The position numbers and the translations under genes were made by a program. The notes under the pieces are model-generated. The model was not told the origin of the DNA. It did no database searches and saw only the letters and a program-made list of their open reading frames with translations. Shown here in pieces: positions 35,466 through 43,385 of a DNA stretch of 64,000 nucleotides. Numbering within the stretch: the first letter of the stretch is position 1; each line of letters starts with the position of its first letter. This stretch comes from Bacillus massiliigorillae (GTDB taxonomy: Bacteria; Bacillota; Bacilli; Bacillales; DSM-1321), in assembly GCF_000380245.2 (NCBI RefSeq), contig NZ_HG428741.1, forward strand, positions 377,271 to 441,270, written 5' to 3'.

Positions 35466-35500
35466 AAAACCTCAGTTCTGATTATGAGCTGAGGTTTTTT
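35466..35500 (+). terminator. iscS-mnmA terminator
   Basis: AAAACCTCAG...CTGAGGTTTT followed by Ts. Confidence 0.88.
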
Positions 35501-35546
35501 GTCTATAATACAATAATTGATAGACGATAAAAGGAGTGTAAATCAA

Positions 35547-36110
35547 TTGAAACGTTCAATTTTACTAATTTGCTCGGTTTTCTTATTTAGTATGGCACTA
35601 ATGGGATGTCAATCTAAGAAGGAAGAAACGAAAAAGAATACGGTGGAAGAGCTATTAACTTTTAAAGATTCTTATATTGGAGATTCAAGTTCAGTAGTGA
35701 ACTTGAGTTATTTATTGCCAGGTGGAAAATATGTGAAACGAGTATCTTTACAAACAGATAAGAAGCCATATGGAATTACCATTGATTATGGAATAAAAGA
35801 AGGATCAAATATTAAGGGTGACGATTTTGAAGATTATTGGAATGAGGAAGTCACACAAAGAGCCTTCTTAAATAACGCTACAACATATTTTATTTTAATT
35901 CAAAATGTTGATGAGGTTGAATTTAAATTATATACTACAGCTCCTAAATCATTTAAAGTAACAAGAAAACAAATTGATGATTTCTATGGAAAAGATGTAC
36001 GTAAATTTGCTGAAGATGAGAAAGCATGGAATAAAGAAGTTTTAGAAGATACAATTGGTGATGATGCTAAGCTGAAGGAATTCTTTAAAAACCATCCCAT
36101 TCAATCATAA
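35547..36110 (+). CDS. Lipoprotein, DUF4825-like
   Basis: This 187-residue predicted lipoprotein has a basic start, hydrophobic segment ICSVFLFSMALMG and lipobox L-M-G-C (Cys near 22). The mature part contains FKDSYIGDSSSVVNLSYLLPG and KPYGITIDYG, which resemble DUF4825 domains in Bacillus lipoproteins and anti-sigma-like membrane proteins. The function is unknown. TTG 35547 follows AAGGAG at ten bases and puts a proper signal peptide at the N-terminus; the ORF start at 35517 would spoil it. It appears monocistronic. Confidence 0.75.
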   Translation: MKRSILLICSVFLFSMALMGCQSKKEETKKNTVEELLTFKDSYIGDSSSVVNLSYLLPGGKYVKRVSLQTDKKPYGITIDYGIKEGSNIKGDDFEDYWNEEVTQRAFLNNATTYFILIQNVDEVEFKLYTTAPKSFKVTRKQIDDFYGKDVRKFAEDEKAWNKEVLEDTIGDDAKLKEFFKNHPIQS

Positions 36111-36194
36111 TTTGTGCTTCATGCGTCCTTCTAAGTAACGTATGAAAGGAAATATGATATACTTCTTTATAGAAAAAATGGAGTGTGAATAGTT

Positions 36195-36860
36195 ATGAAC
36201 AAAAATGAACAAGGCATTCAATACATGCAAGAAGGTAAATGGGAGGAAGCAGCAAAGGTATTTTCTGAAGCAATTGAAGAAAATCCGAATGATGCTGTTT
36301 CGTATATTAACTTTGGAAATGTGTTAACTGCTGTTGGTGAAGTAGCCAAAGCGGAGAACTTTTATAATAAAGCAATTTCTATTGATGAAAATGCAGGTGC
36401 TGCATACTATGCACTAGGAAACCTGTATTATGATAATGATAAATTGATGGCAGCGAAAGATCAGTTTGAGAAAGCGATAAAAGTAGGCTTACAAAATAGT
36501 GATTGTTATTTCATGTTAGGAATGACATTGCAGCAATTAGATCAACCAAAGCTTGCTATGCCATATATTCAACGTAGTGTTGAACTAAATCCTGAAGATA
36601 ATGATGCTCGCTTTCAATATGCATTATGTTTAGCGAATGCAGAGTTATATGAAGAGCTAATTAAAGTATTAGAGGAAGTTTTAGAGAGAGATCCTAAGCA
36701 TGCAGATGCACTTTATAATTTAGGGGTTGCTTATGCAGGGCATTTAGAAGATGCTGAGAAGGCGTTAGAGTGCTTTACAAAGGCACTTGAAGCACAAAGT
36801 GACCATATGCTAGCTGCAAATGGTAAGAAGATTATGGAGCAGTTGTTAGCAGAACAATAA
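36195..36860 (+). CDS. TPR-repeat protein (YrrB-like)
   Basis: This 221-residue protein is built almost wholly of tetratricopeptide repeats (about six, each 34 residues: for example WEEAAKVFSEAIEENPNDA, AKAENFYNKAISIDENAG, KLAMPYIQRSVELNPEDN). B. subtilis YrrB at the same site is an all-TPR protein of similar length. TPRs mediate protein-protein contacts; the partner is unknown. It is followed after 19 bases by recD2. Confidence 0.88.
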   Translation: MNKNEQGIQYMQEGKWEEAAKVFSEAIEENPNDAVSYINFGNVLTAVGEVAKAENFYNKAISIDENAGAAYYALGNLYYDNDKLMAAKDQFEKAIKVGLQNSDCYFMLGMTLQQLDQPKLAMPYIQRSVELNPEDNDARFQYALCLANAELYEELIKVLEEVLERDPKHADALYNLGVAYAGHLEDAEKALECFTKALEAQSDHMLAANGKKIMEQLLAEQ

Positions 36861-36879
36861 TGAGAAGGAGGGAAGAGTT

Positions 36880-39309
36880 GTGCAACAGGATGAAATGAAC
36901 TTATTTGAAGAACCAACGAAGATTTATATGAAGGGACGTCATATCGTTACGATTTTTCATAATGAGCAAAATTTATACTCTGTTGTGCGTATTCGTGTCG
37001 ATGAAACAAATGCTGTTTACGATGAAAAAGAAGTAGTGATTGTCGGCTATTTTCCTCCTATTTATGAGCATGAAACGTATATCTTCTATGGAAAACTGAA
37101 AGAACATCCAAAGTTTGGTGTTCAATTCGCTGTCGACCATTTTCAAAAGGATATGCCTCAATCTAAGGAAGGTGTGGTTAACTACTTATCTAGTGCCCTC
37201 TTCCAAGGAATCGGTAAGAAAACAGCTGAAAACATTGTTGATTTTATCGGTGATAATGCTATTTCGAAAATCCTTGCTGATCCAGCCCTTCTAGATTCAG
37301 TACCAAGATTATCTGGTGATAAAGCAAAAAACCTTTATGATACATTAATTGAGCATCAAGGGCTTGAGCAAGTGATGATTGCTCTTAATCAATATGGCTT
37401 TGGTCCACAGTTATCGATGAAAATTTATCAAGTCTACAAGCAAGAAACTTTAAGTATTATTCAAAAGAATCCGTATAAGCTGGTAGAAGATATTGAAGGG
37501 GTAGGCTTTGGTAGAGCGGATGAGCTTGGGTTTCACTTGGGGATTAGTGGTAGTCATAAAGACAGAATTAAAGCTGGTATTTTGTATACATTGGAGACGG
37601 AATGTTTGCAAGAAGGGCATGTCTACATAGAGGCTGAGCAGCTATTGCAGAGTGTTCAGGAACTGTTAGAAGGTAATAAGCGCGATGCAATCGAATTTCA
37701 ATCTATTTCAACAGGGGTAAATGAACTTGCGGAAGAAGGAAAAATTATTATTGAGGATATGCGTGTTTATTCGCCCTCTCTATATTTTTCGGAAAAAGGT
37801 ATTGCGACACATATTAAACGTATTATGGCACAAACAGAGTACAGTGATGCTTTTCCTGAATCGGAGTTTTTATTAGCACTTGGTGAACTTGAAGAAAGAT
37901 TGGAAGTAGAATATGCACCAGCACAAAAAGAAGGTATTCAAACGGCTTTAATGTCACCGATGATGATTTTAACAGGTGGACCTGGTACTGGAAAGACAAC
38001 CGTTATTAAAGGTATTGTTGAGTTATATAGTGAATTGCATGGGGTATCCATGGATCGACATGCGTATAAGGATAAAGATCAATTTCCGTTTGTGTTAGCA
38101 GCACCAACAGGTCGAGCAGCTAAGCGAATGACGGAGTCAACAGGTCTTCCAGCAGTAACGATTCATCGCTTATTAGGATGGAATGGTAGCGAAGGGTTTA
38201 GTTATGATGAAGAGAATCCAATTGAAGGTAGAATTGTTATTATTGATGAGATGTCGATGGTGGATACTTGGTTAGGTCATCAATTATTGAAAGCACTACC
38301 TGATACTGTTCAGGTTATATTTGTTGGTGATGAGGATCAACTCCCATCTGTCGGCCCAGGGCAAGTGTTGAAAGATTTATTGGAATCAGAATGTGTACCA
38401 ATCATCAAGTTAGAAAGTATCTACCGTCAAGCAGATGGCTCTTCTATTATCGAATTAGCTCATGAAATGAAGAAAGGTCGTTTGCCAGCAAATATAACCG
38501 CTCAGCAGAAAGATCGCTCGTTCTTTCCTTGTACAACAGCTCAGATTGCACAGGTCGTAGAAAAGGTTGTAGCAAATGCCAAGAAGAAAGGTTATACGGC
38601 GAAGGATATTCAAGTGCTAGCACCAATGTATCGGGGTCCTGCCGGAATTGATGCATTGAATAAATTATTACAAGAAATCTTTAATCCTAATAGTGATGGA
38701 CAAAGAAGAGAGCTTGCGTTTGGAGATAGTGTATATCGTATAGGTGATAAAGTATTACAGCTTGTTAATCAGCCTGAAAGCAATGTTTTCAACGGTGATA
38801 TGGGGGAGATTATATCGATTTCATATGCAAAGGAAAATACAGAGAAACAAGATATGTTATACATATCATTTGATGGGATAGAAGTAGCTTACACAAAGCA
38901 AGATTTAACGCAAATTACCCATGCATATTGCTGTTCCATTCATAAGTCGCAAGGAAGCGAATTTCCCATTGTGATTATGCCTGTTGTGAAGAGTTATTAC
39001 CGTATGCTCAGAAGAAAGTTAATTTATACTGGTATTACGCGTAGTAAACAATTTCTAATTTTATGTGGTGAAGAAGAAGCGTTACGCATGGGTGTGGAAA
39101 GAACCCAAGACCACGATCGGAACACAACTTTAATACAGAAATTGCGCCAAGCGTTTTCTGTTGAATCAAGTTCTTCTTCTATTCCTGATGTAGTACGAGA
39201 AGAAGGGCAAAGTAGTTCAACAGAAGATTATTTGCGCGATTTATTAAATACGGATCCGATGATTGGTATGGAGGATTTAACACCTTATGATTTTATGGAA
39301 AGTAAGTAA
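36880..39309 (+). CDS. recD2: ATP-dependent DNA helicase RecD2
   Basis: This 809-residue superfamily 1 5'-3' helicase of the RecD2 type has an N-terminal OB and helix-hairpin-helix region (FQGIGKKTAENIV, VEDIEGVGFGRADEL), then the motor: Walker A TGGPGTGKTTVIKG (near 365), Walker B VIIDEMSMVDTWL, motif III DEDQLPSVGPGQVL, and the C-terminal HKSQGSEFPIVIM with the arginine motif YTGITRSKQ. In Bacillus it is involved in fork progression and repair in the absence of RecBC. GTG 36880 follows GGAGGG. It is co-transcribed with the TPR gene. Confidence 0.95.
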   Translation: MQQDEMNLFEEPTKIYMKGRHIVTIFHNEQNLYSVVRIRVDETNAVYDEKEVVIVGYFPPIYEHETYIFYGKLKEHPKFGVQFAVDHFQKDMPQSKEGVVNYLSSALFQGIGKKTAENIVDFIGDNAISKILADPALLDSVPRLSGDKAKNLYDTLIEHQGLEQVMIALNQYGFGPQLSMKIYQVYKQETLSIIQKNPYKLVEDIEGVGFGRADELGFHLGISGSHKDRIKAGILYTLETECLQEGHVYIEAEQLLQSVQELLEGNKRDAIEFQSISTGVNELAEEGKIIIEDMRVYSPSLYFSEKGIATHIKRIMAQTEYSDAFPESEFLLALGELEERLEVEYAPAQKEGIQTALMSPMMILTGGPGTGKTTVIKGIVELYSELHGVSMDRHAYKDKDQFPFVLAAPTGRAAKRMTESTGLPAVTIHRLLGWNGSEGFSYDEENPIEGRIVIIDEMSMVDTWLGHQLLKALPDTVQVIFVGDEDQLPSVGPGQVLKDLLESECVPIIKLESIYRQADGSSIIELAHEMKKGRLPANITAQQKDRSFFPCTTAQIAQVVEKVVANAKKKGYTAKDIQVLAPMYRGPAGIDALNKLLQEIFNPNSDGQRRELAFGDSVYRIGDKVLQLVNQPESNVFNGDMGEIISISYAKENTEKQDMLYISFDGIEVAYTKQDLTQITHAYCCSIHKSQGSEFPIVIMPVVKSYYRMLRRKLIYTGITRSKQFLILCGEEEALRMGVERTQDHDRNTTLIQKLRQAFSVESSSSSIPDVVREEGQSSSTEDYLRDLLNTDPMIGMEDLTPYDFMESK

Positions 39310-39340
39310 AAAAGCAAAGTGAGCATGTATACATTTTTGT

Positions 39341-39620
39341 GTGGTGTCTAGCTCCAGCGCCCAGCGACTAGTAGATTTCGCCCATCTCCCTACGATAAGT
39401 CAACATCGAAACGGCTACCGCCTCATCGTGTTGTCTAGTTCCGAACGCCATCGGCTCGAGGTCATAAGTCAATCAGTCCAGAAGGTTAAAAGCGACCTTC
39501 TAGCCCGCTTGCCTTATGCTTGTCACCGATAAACGGGCGTTCTCCACATATCGGTGTTTCCTTTATCTCAGTCGAAGTGTTCCAATCTATACGTCGCAAA
39601 ACGGGCGCTTGCGCTTTTCT
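39341..39620 (+). repeat. Bacillaceae intergenic repeat (GTGTCTAGCTCCAGCGC type)
   Basis: This stretch starts GGTGTCTAGCTCCAGCGCCC and ends GGGCGCTTGCGCTTTTCT; its termini are complementary (AGCGCCC/GGGCGCT). GC content is clearly higher than its surroundings. I recognise the terminal phrases as a dispersed structured repeat common in Bacillus and Geobacillus genomes. A 63-codon ORF (39341-39532) within it is a by-product. It lies 3' of recD2 and is probably transcribed with it. Confidence 0.75.
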
Positions 39621-39623
39621 AAT

Positions 39624-39652
39624 AAAAAAAACTCCAATTAAGATGGAGTTCA
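39624..39652 (-). terminator. Terminator of the Cj0069-family gene
   Basis: AACTCCA...TGGAGTT hairpin; reading on the minus strand it is followed by eight Ts. Confidence 0.8.
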
Positions 39653-39692
39653 AGTGAATAGATTTATTTTGTTTTTTCTATAATTGAGCTAA

Positions 39693-40742
39693 TTAAATTA
39701 ATTGTGCGCCTACTTTTGCTTCAACAATTTCAATAATTTCATCTGCAACATTATTTGCAAGCTCTAGTTGAGATGTAAATCCAACACAAGAACAATTCAT
39801 TTCACCGAGAATATACGTATCATTCCCGTTTTTATCATAATCTAAAATAAAGTCAGCTGTCCATATAAGTGGGAGGTCATAGTTGCCTAAACGTGAGGTG
39901 ATGTCTGGAAGTTGTGCTAAGAAGCTTTCAACAAGGTCTTTCCATTCTTCAGGAGAATCGTATCGATATTGCGCACCAGAGAATAATGTAGCACTAAATG
40001 CATCTTCACTATCAGCTGGTTTTTTATGAACGACATTAATCGGTTTATTATGAAGCATGAACAGACGAATTTCACCTTCTTTAATTCGAGGTAGGAATGC
40101 CATATCGATGAGCATACCGTTTTCACCAACAATATATTGTTCACAGAAATCGATGAATGTACCTAATTCCCATGTTTCAACGTGATTATCTTTTGCTTCA
40201 GTACATTTAATTTTTGCAGTAAGGGGGACTTCTACGGTGCCTTCAGGTAATTCGTCAATTAGTTGTACTCTCCAAATACCTTCACCAGTTGATCCACGAT
40301 TTTGTTTTAATACACGTTCATTTAATACGAGGGATTTTGGGAACGTCTCTTTAAATGTTTCCATTGTGTAATAAGCATACGTATCAGTAGGAACTAAACT
40401 TAAATCTGTTAATTTAGCAAGGGCATCTTTCGCTCCATAGCCAATCATTGCATCTGGATGAGGCATACCAATGATACCATCTTCACAGAGCTGACGAAGC
40501 ATAGCGAAATAGTCTGATTCGCTCTTTAAATTACCAGGGTTAATTCTTGATACATAAGAGCAAGCATTCTCTTTAACGTGATTATATATTTCATCTTTCT
40601 TTTCTAACTCAAAGAAGATTACTTCAGCATCCCAACCACGTTCTTTCAATGCGTTGACCATAGGCAGTGTATCTCTGCGATATCCATCTGGTCCCTTATC
40701 ACTACCACCTTGTACTTCGAAAAATACTACATTTTTTTTCAT
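39693..40742 (-). CDS. Cj0069-family protein with ATP-grasp-like features
   Basis: This 349-residue soluble protein begins VVFFEVQGGSDKGPDGYRRDT, a start I associate with the Cj0069 family. Mid-protein VLKQNRGSTGEGIWRV resembles the nucleotide-binding strand and glycine loop of ATP-grasp enzymes, and the C-terminal TADFILDYDKNGNDTYILGE, then MNCSCVGF, is where an ATP-grasp enzyme has its metal-binding acidic/Asn residues. This suggests a carboxylate-amine ligase, but neither substrate nor partner gene is visible. AAAGGGGGA precedes ATG 40742. It is minus-strand, monocistronic and absent from this spot in B. subtilis, so it was probably gained. Confidence 0.65.
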   Translation of the reverse strand: MKKNVVFFEVQGGSDKGPDGYRRDTLPMVNALKERGWDAEVIFFELEKKDEIYNHVKENACSYVSRINPGNLKSESDYFAMLRQLCEDGIIGMPHPDAMIGYGAKDALAKLTDLSLVPTDTYAYYTMETFKETFPKSLVLNERVLKQNRGSTGEGIWRVQLIDELPEGTVEVPLTAKIKCTEAKDNHVETWELGTFIDFCEQYIVGENGMLIDMAFLPRIKEGEIRLFMLHNKPINVVHKKPADSEDAFSATLFSGAQYRYDSPEEWKDLVESFLAQLPDITSRLGNYDLPLIWTADFILDYDKNGNDTYILGEMNCSCVGFTSQLELANNVADEIIEIVEAKVGAQLI

Positions 40743-40992
40743 TAATGGTCCCCCTTTAGCAAAAAATATACTTTACACTCATATCATAACTTGTTTTTGT
40801 TAGTATGATTTACCTATTTCATGACAAGGTTGTGAATAATTGTAAATTCAGTTTTTTGCTATGAATTCTCTTTTGTATACGAGATTTTTTCTTGAATATG
40901 TTAGAAAATATTAGGGTGTTTTGTAAAACTTACAATCATTAAAATGACTATGAAAAACCATACTATTAATGTTCGGAAAGGCGGGGTGTACT

Positions 40993-41466
40993 TTGCGGAC
41001 GTTCTCATTATTGAAGGGGTTGCCGGTTTATGATGAAGTTGGAAAAGTACAGGGTCATGTGTGTGACTTGGTGATTTCTAATGAAGGGTCCGTTATGGGC
41101 TTACTCATGAATAGGAAAACCCTTTTCAAGAAAACTTGTTTAGTCTCTTTACGAGATGTTGTATCGTTTGCTTCTAAAGGCATAACTGTAAGGCAGATTC
41201 CGAAGTCTTCTACCATGAATCATAATAAGGTGTATACTCTTCAGCATCAGCGGGCTATAGCCAATAAAATGATTATGAATGATTATGGAGAAGAAATGGG
41301 GCTATTAGACGATGTATATTTTTCTGAGCAAGTGGGCACAATCGTAGCATATGAAATTTCCAATGGTTTTTTCTCAGATATAACCGATGGTAAAAAAACA
41401 GTGCATGCGAGGAAACCTCCTTCATTAGGGGGAGATACCATAGAGATTTCTCCAATAATGTATTGA
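40993..41466 (+). CDS. PRC-barrel protein (YrrD-like)
   Basis: This 157-residue protein has two PRC-barrel-like halves: LPVYDEVGKVQGHVCDLVIS at the start and MNDYGEEMGLLDDVYFSEQVG near residue 100. PRC barrels bind RNA or partner proteins, as in RimM and the photosynthetic reaction centre H subunit. It sits where yrrD lies in B. subtilis. TTG 40993 (MRTFSLLKGLP) follows AAAGGCGGGGTG; ATG 40969 lacks a binding site. It heads a short run with two tiny genes. Confidence 0.78.
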   Translation: MRTFSLLKGLPVYDEVGKVQGHVCDLVISNEGSVMGLLMNRKTLFKKTCLVSLRDVVSFASKGITVRQIPKSSTMNHNKVYTLQHQRAIANKMIMNDYGEEMGLLDDVYFSEQVGTIVAYEISNGFFSDITDGKKTVHARKPPSLGGDTIEISPIMY

Positions 41467-41479
41467 GGAGTTAGTACTA

Positions 41480-41668
41480 ATGAAGTGTCCGAATTGTGGA
41501 AGTAAAGATATAGGCAAGATTGGCGTTAGCCAATACTATTGCTGGAATTGTTTAATAGAACTGTCAATTGCTAAAGGAGTCATTCATACACATCAAGTTG
41601 AAGAGGATGGAAGTTTAAGCTCTTTAGATGATTTATTCTCTGAAGACGATCGCCGATTTACCATGTAA
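41480..41668 (+). CDS. Small zinc-ribbon protein
   Basis: This 62-residue protein has an N-terminal zinc ribbon CPNCGS...YYCWNC (two Cys-x2-Cys knuckles) and an acidic tail SSLDDLFSEDDRRFTM. It corresponds in location to a small yrz gene of B. subtilis (YrzR as I recall). GAGGAG lies upstream of ATG 41480. The function is unknown; it was probably co-expressed with the PRC-barrel gene 13 bases before it. Confidence 0.78.
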   Translation: MKCPNCGSKDIGKIGVSQYYCWNCLIELSIAKGVIHTHQVEEDGSLSSLDDLFSEDDRRFTM

Positions 41669-41686
41669 ATGGAAGAGGTGAATTTC

Positions 41687-41818
41687 ATGCGAAGAATGTC
41701 AGTTTCTTCAATGATGAGTTTTGGAGCAGGAATTGCAGCTGCATCCTATTTCAACTCGAAAAACTTTTCGAAAAAGTCAATGAAAAAAATGAAAAGAAAA
41801 GTAAGATCACTTTTCTAA
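41687..41818 (+). CDS. 43-residue basic small protein (DUF3918/YrzQ-like)
   Basis: ATG 41687 follows GAAGAGGTGA at normal spacing. The product begins MRRMSVSSMMSFGAGIAAAS, followed by YFNSKNFSKKSMKKMKRKVR. It therefore has a short glycine/alanine hydrophobic segment and a very basic tail, the pattern of the DUF3918 (YrzQ) family in Bacillus. It may be membrane-associated. It is the last gene of the yrrD-like run and is followed by a terminator. Confidence 0.75.
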   Translation: MRRMSVSSMMSFGAGIAAASYFNSKNFSKKSMKKMKRKVRSLF

Positions 41819-41847
41819 CACATTTTTAACAAGCATTGACTAGTGAA

Positions 41848-41892
41848 GAAAGGCAACCATTAAAAGAAATTCTTTTAGTGGTTGCCTTTTTT
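41848..41892 (+). terminator. Terminator before the AI-2E family gene
   Basis: AAAGGCAACCA.TAAAAGAA pairs with TTCTTTTA.TGGTTGCCTTT, then Ts. Confidence 0.9.
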
Positions 41893-41948
41893 CTTTTTTG
41901 AATGAAATTCGTTTACTTACAAAACCTATTGGTAAGGAGGCTATGTAA

Positions 41949-43019
41949 ATGAAATTGAGTATGATGTGGTTTTACAGGCTGGGCTTTTTATTATTATTAT
42001 TCATCGTAATTTTAGTATTTTTTAAATTGAAACCAATATGGCTTCCTGTAATTGAAATCATTGGAATTTCTTTATTGCCATTTGTATTAGCAGCTTTTAT
42101 TACGTATTTACTGCATCCTGTTGTTGAAAAACTTCATAAGCGAGGCTGTCCTCGTAGTATTAGTATTTTGGTAATATATCTCTTATTTTTTGGTGGTTTA
42201 GGTTTTGCTATTTATAAGGGAATACCTGTCATCATTCATGAATTGGATGATTTAATGAAAAGTACACCTTATTTTGCAGATAAGTATACATCATTAGTAG
42301 AATCCATTAATCAAAAAACATCAAATTGGCCAGTTGAATATAAAGGAAGAATTGAAGAAGGAATTCTTTTTTTTGAGAAGAAAGTAGAAGCTTTATTAGC
42401 GAATATGATGAATTACTTAGTAAGATTATTTGATTATGTCATTATTTTTGCAATTGTTCCTTTAATAGCGTTTTATTTTTTGAAAGATTGGGAAACAATG
42501 AAGAGAGCAGCTTGGTATATTACACCAGCAAGAATTCGAAAACAGAGTAAAGCATTTCTTCTTGATGTGGAACAATCATTAGGGAACTATATTCGTGGTC
42601 AAATAATTGTTTGTTTAATTATCGGTGCTATTTCAGCGTTATTATTATGGTTGATTAAGGTGAAATATTCATTGTTACTTGGAATTATTATAGGTATAAC
42701 TAATGTGATTCCGTATTTTGGTCCTATAATTGGAGCAGTTCCAGCTATCATTATTGCAGCTGCGACAAATCCAAATCATGTGATCTGGGTTGCTGTTATT
42801 GTATTTGGTTTACAGTTTGTTGAAGGAAACATTCTTTCACCACTTATTGTTGGAAAAAGCTTACATATGCATCCGCTACTTATTATGCTGAGTTTGTTTA
42901 TTGGTGGCGAGGTGAGTGGAGTTATTGGGCTAATCATTGCTGTACCGATATTAGCCATATTAAAGGTAGCGATTATACACGCAAAAGTACATTTTATGAA
43001 GGAACGACACGGACGATGA
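41949..43019 (+). CDS. AI-2E family transporter (YrrI-like)
   Basis: This 356-residue membrane protein of the AI-2 exporter (UPF0118/TqsA) superfamily has N-terminal helices (about 8-28, 35-55, 65-88), a polar amphipathic middle, then C-terminal helices including KYSLLLGIIIGITNVIPYFG, then PIIGAVPA, and QFVEGNILSPLIVGKSLHMHP, family signatures. Family members export AI-2 or act as Na+/H+ antiporters; substrate cannot be told here. AAGGAGG lies twelve bases upstream of ATG 41949. It stands directly upstream of the alaS leader as in B. subtilis. Confidence 0.88.
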   Translation: MKLSMMWFYRLGFLLLLFIVILVFFKLKPIWLPVIEIIGISLLPFVLAAFITYLLHPVVEKLHKRGCPRSISILVIYLLFFGGLGFAIYKGIPVIIHELDDLMKSTPYFADKYTSLVESINQKTSNWPVEYKGRIEEGILFFEKKVEALLANMMNYLVRLFDYVIIFAIVPLIAFYFLKDWETMKRAAWYITPARIRKQSKAFLLDVEQSLGNYIRGQIIVCLIIGAISALLLWLIKVKYSLLLGIIIGITNVIPYFGPIIGAVPAIIIAAATNPNHVIWVAVIVFGLQFVEGNILSPLIVGKSLHMHPLLIMLSLFIGGEVSGVIGLIIAVPILAILKVAIIHAKVHFMKERHGR

Positions 43020-43025
43020 TCCCAA

Positions 43026-43054
43026 TTGACAAATAGTAAAGTTGTCCCTATAAT
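43026..43054 (+). promoter_or_regulatory. Consensus sigma-A promoter of alaS
   Basis: TTGACA (43026-43031), 17-base spacer, TATAAT (43049-43054): a perfect match in both hexamers and spacing, seven bases after the previous stop codon. Confidence 0.92.
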
Positions 43055-43060
43055 CCAATA

Positions 43061-43329
43061 TAGATGAATTTGTAAAAAACGATGAAGGACAGAGTATGTT
43101 ATAGACCATCTTAAGCGTGAACTTCGTGCGAAAGAGAGGAATTTCCTAAGGCTGAAAGAAATTCTAGATGAAGGATAACAGAAAGCTAGTCTGGAGTGTA
43201 GCTAATCCCTACCGTTCGCTGCGTTAAAGCGTCTAAAGTGATGAGCAAATACTTGGAGTGTTATTTGTTCATAATTAGGGTGGTACCGCGAGTTACTCTC
43301 GTCCCTTTTTTGGGATGAGGGTTTTTTTT
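43061..43329 (+). promoter_or_regulatory. T-box riboswitch leader of alaS
   Basis: The T-box motif AGGGTGGTACCGCG is at 43277-43290, followed by the terminator CTCTCGTCCC/GGGATGAG with eight Ts. The leader of about 270 bases has AGTA and GAA elements of a specifier loop; a GCT triplet in AGAAAGCTAGTC could be the alanine specifier but this was not proven by folding. It should increase alaS transcription when tRNA-Ala is uncharged. Confidence 0.9.
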
Positions 43330-43385
43330 GTTTAAAAAATACATAAACCGTTGCAGGTTTTTTCTAAAATAAGGAGGAAATATAG

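Noticed and set aside
39341..39532. 63-codon ORF downstream of recD2
   Set aside because: Lies wholly within a dispersed intergenic repeat; such ORFs recur in Bacillaceae as annotation artefacts.
40829..40845. Single TGTGAATAA DnaA-box match upstream of the yrrD-like gene
   Set aside because: An isolated 9-base match in AT-rich sequence is expected by chance; no second box nearby.
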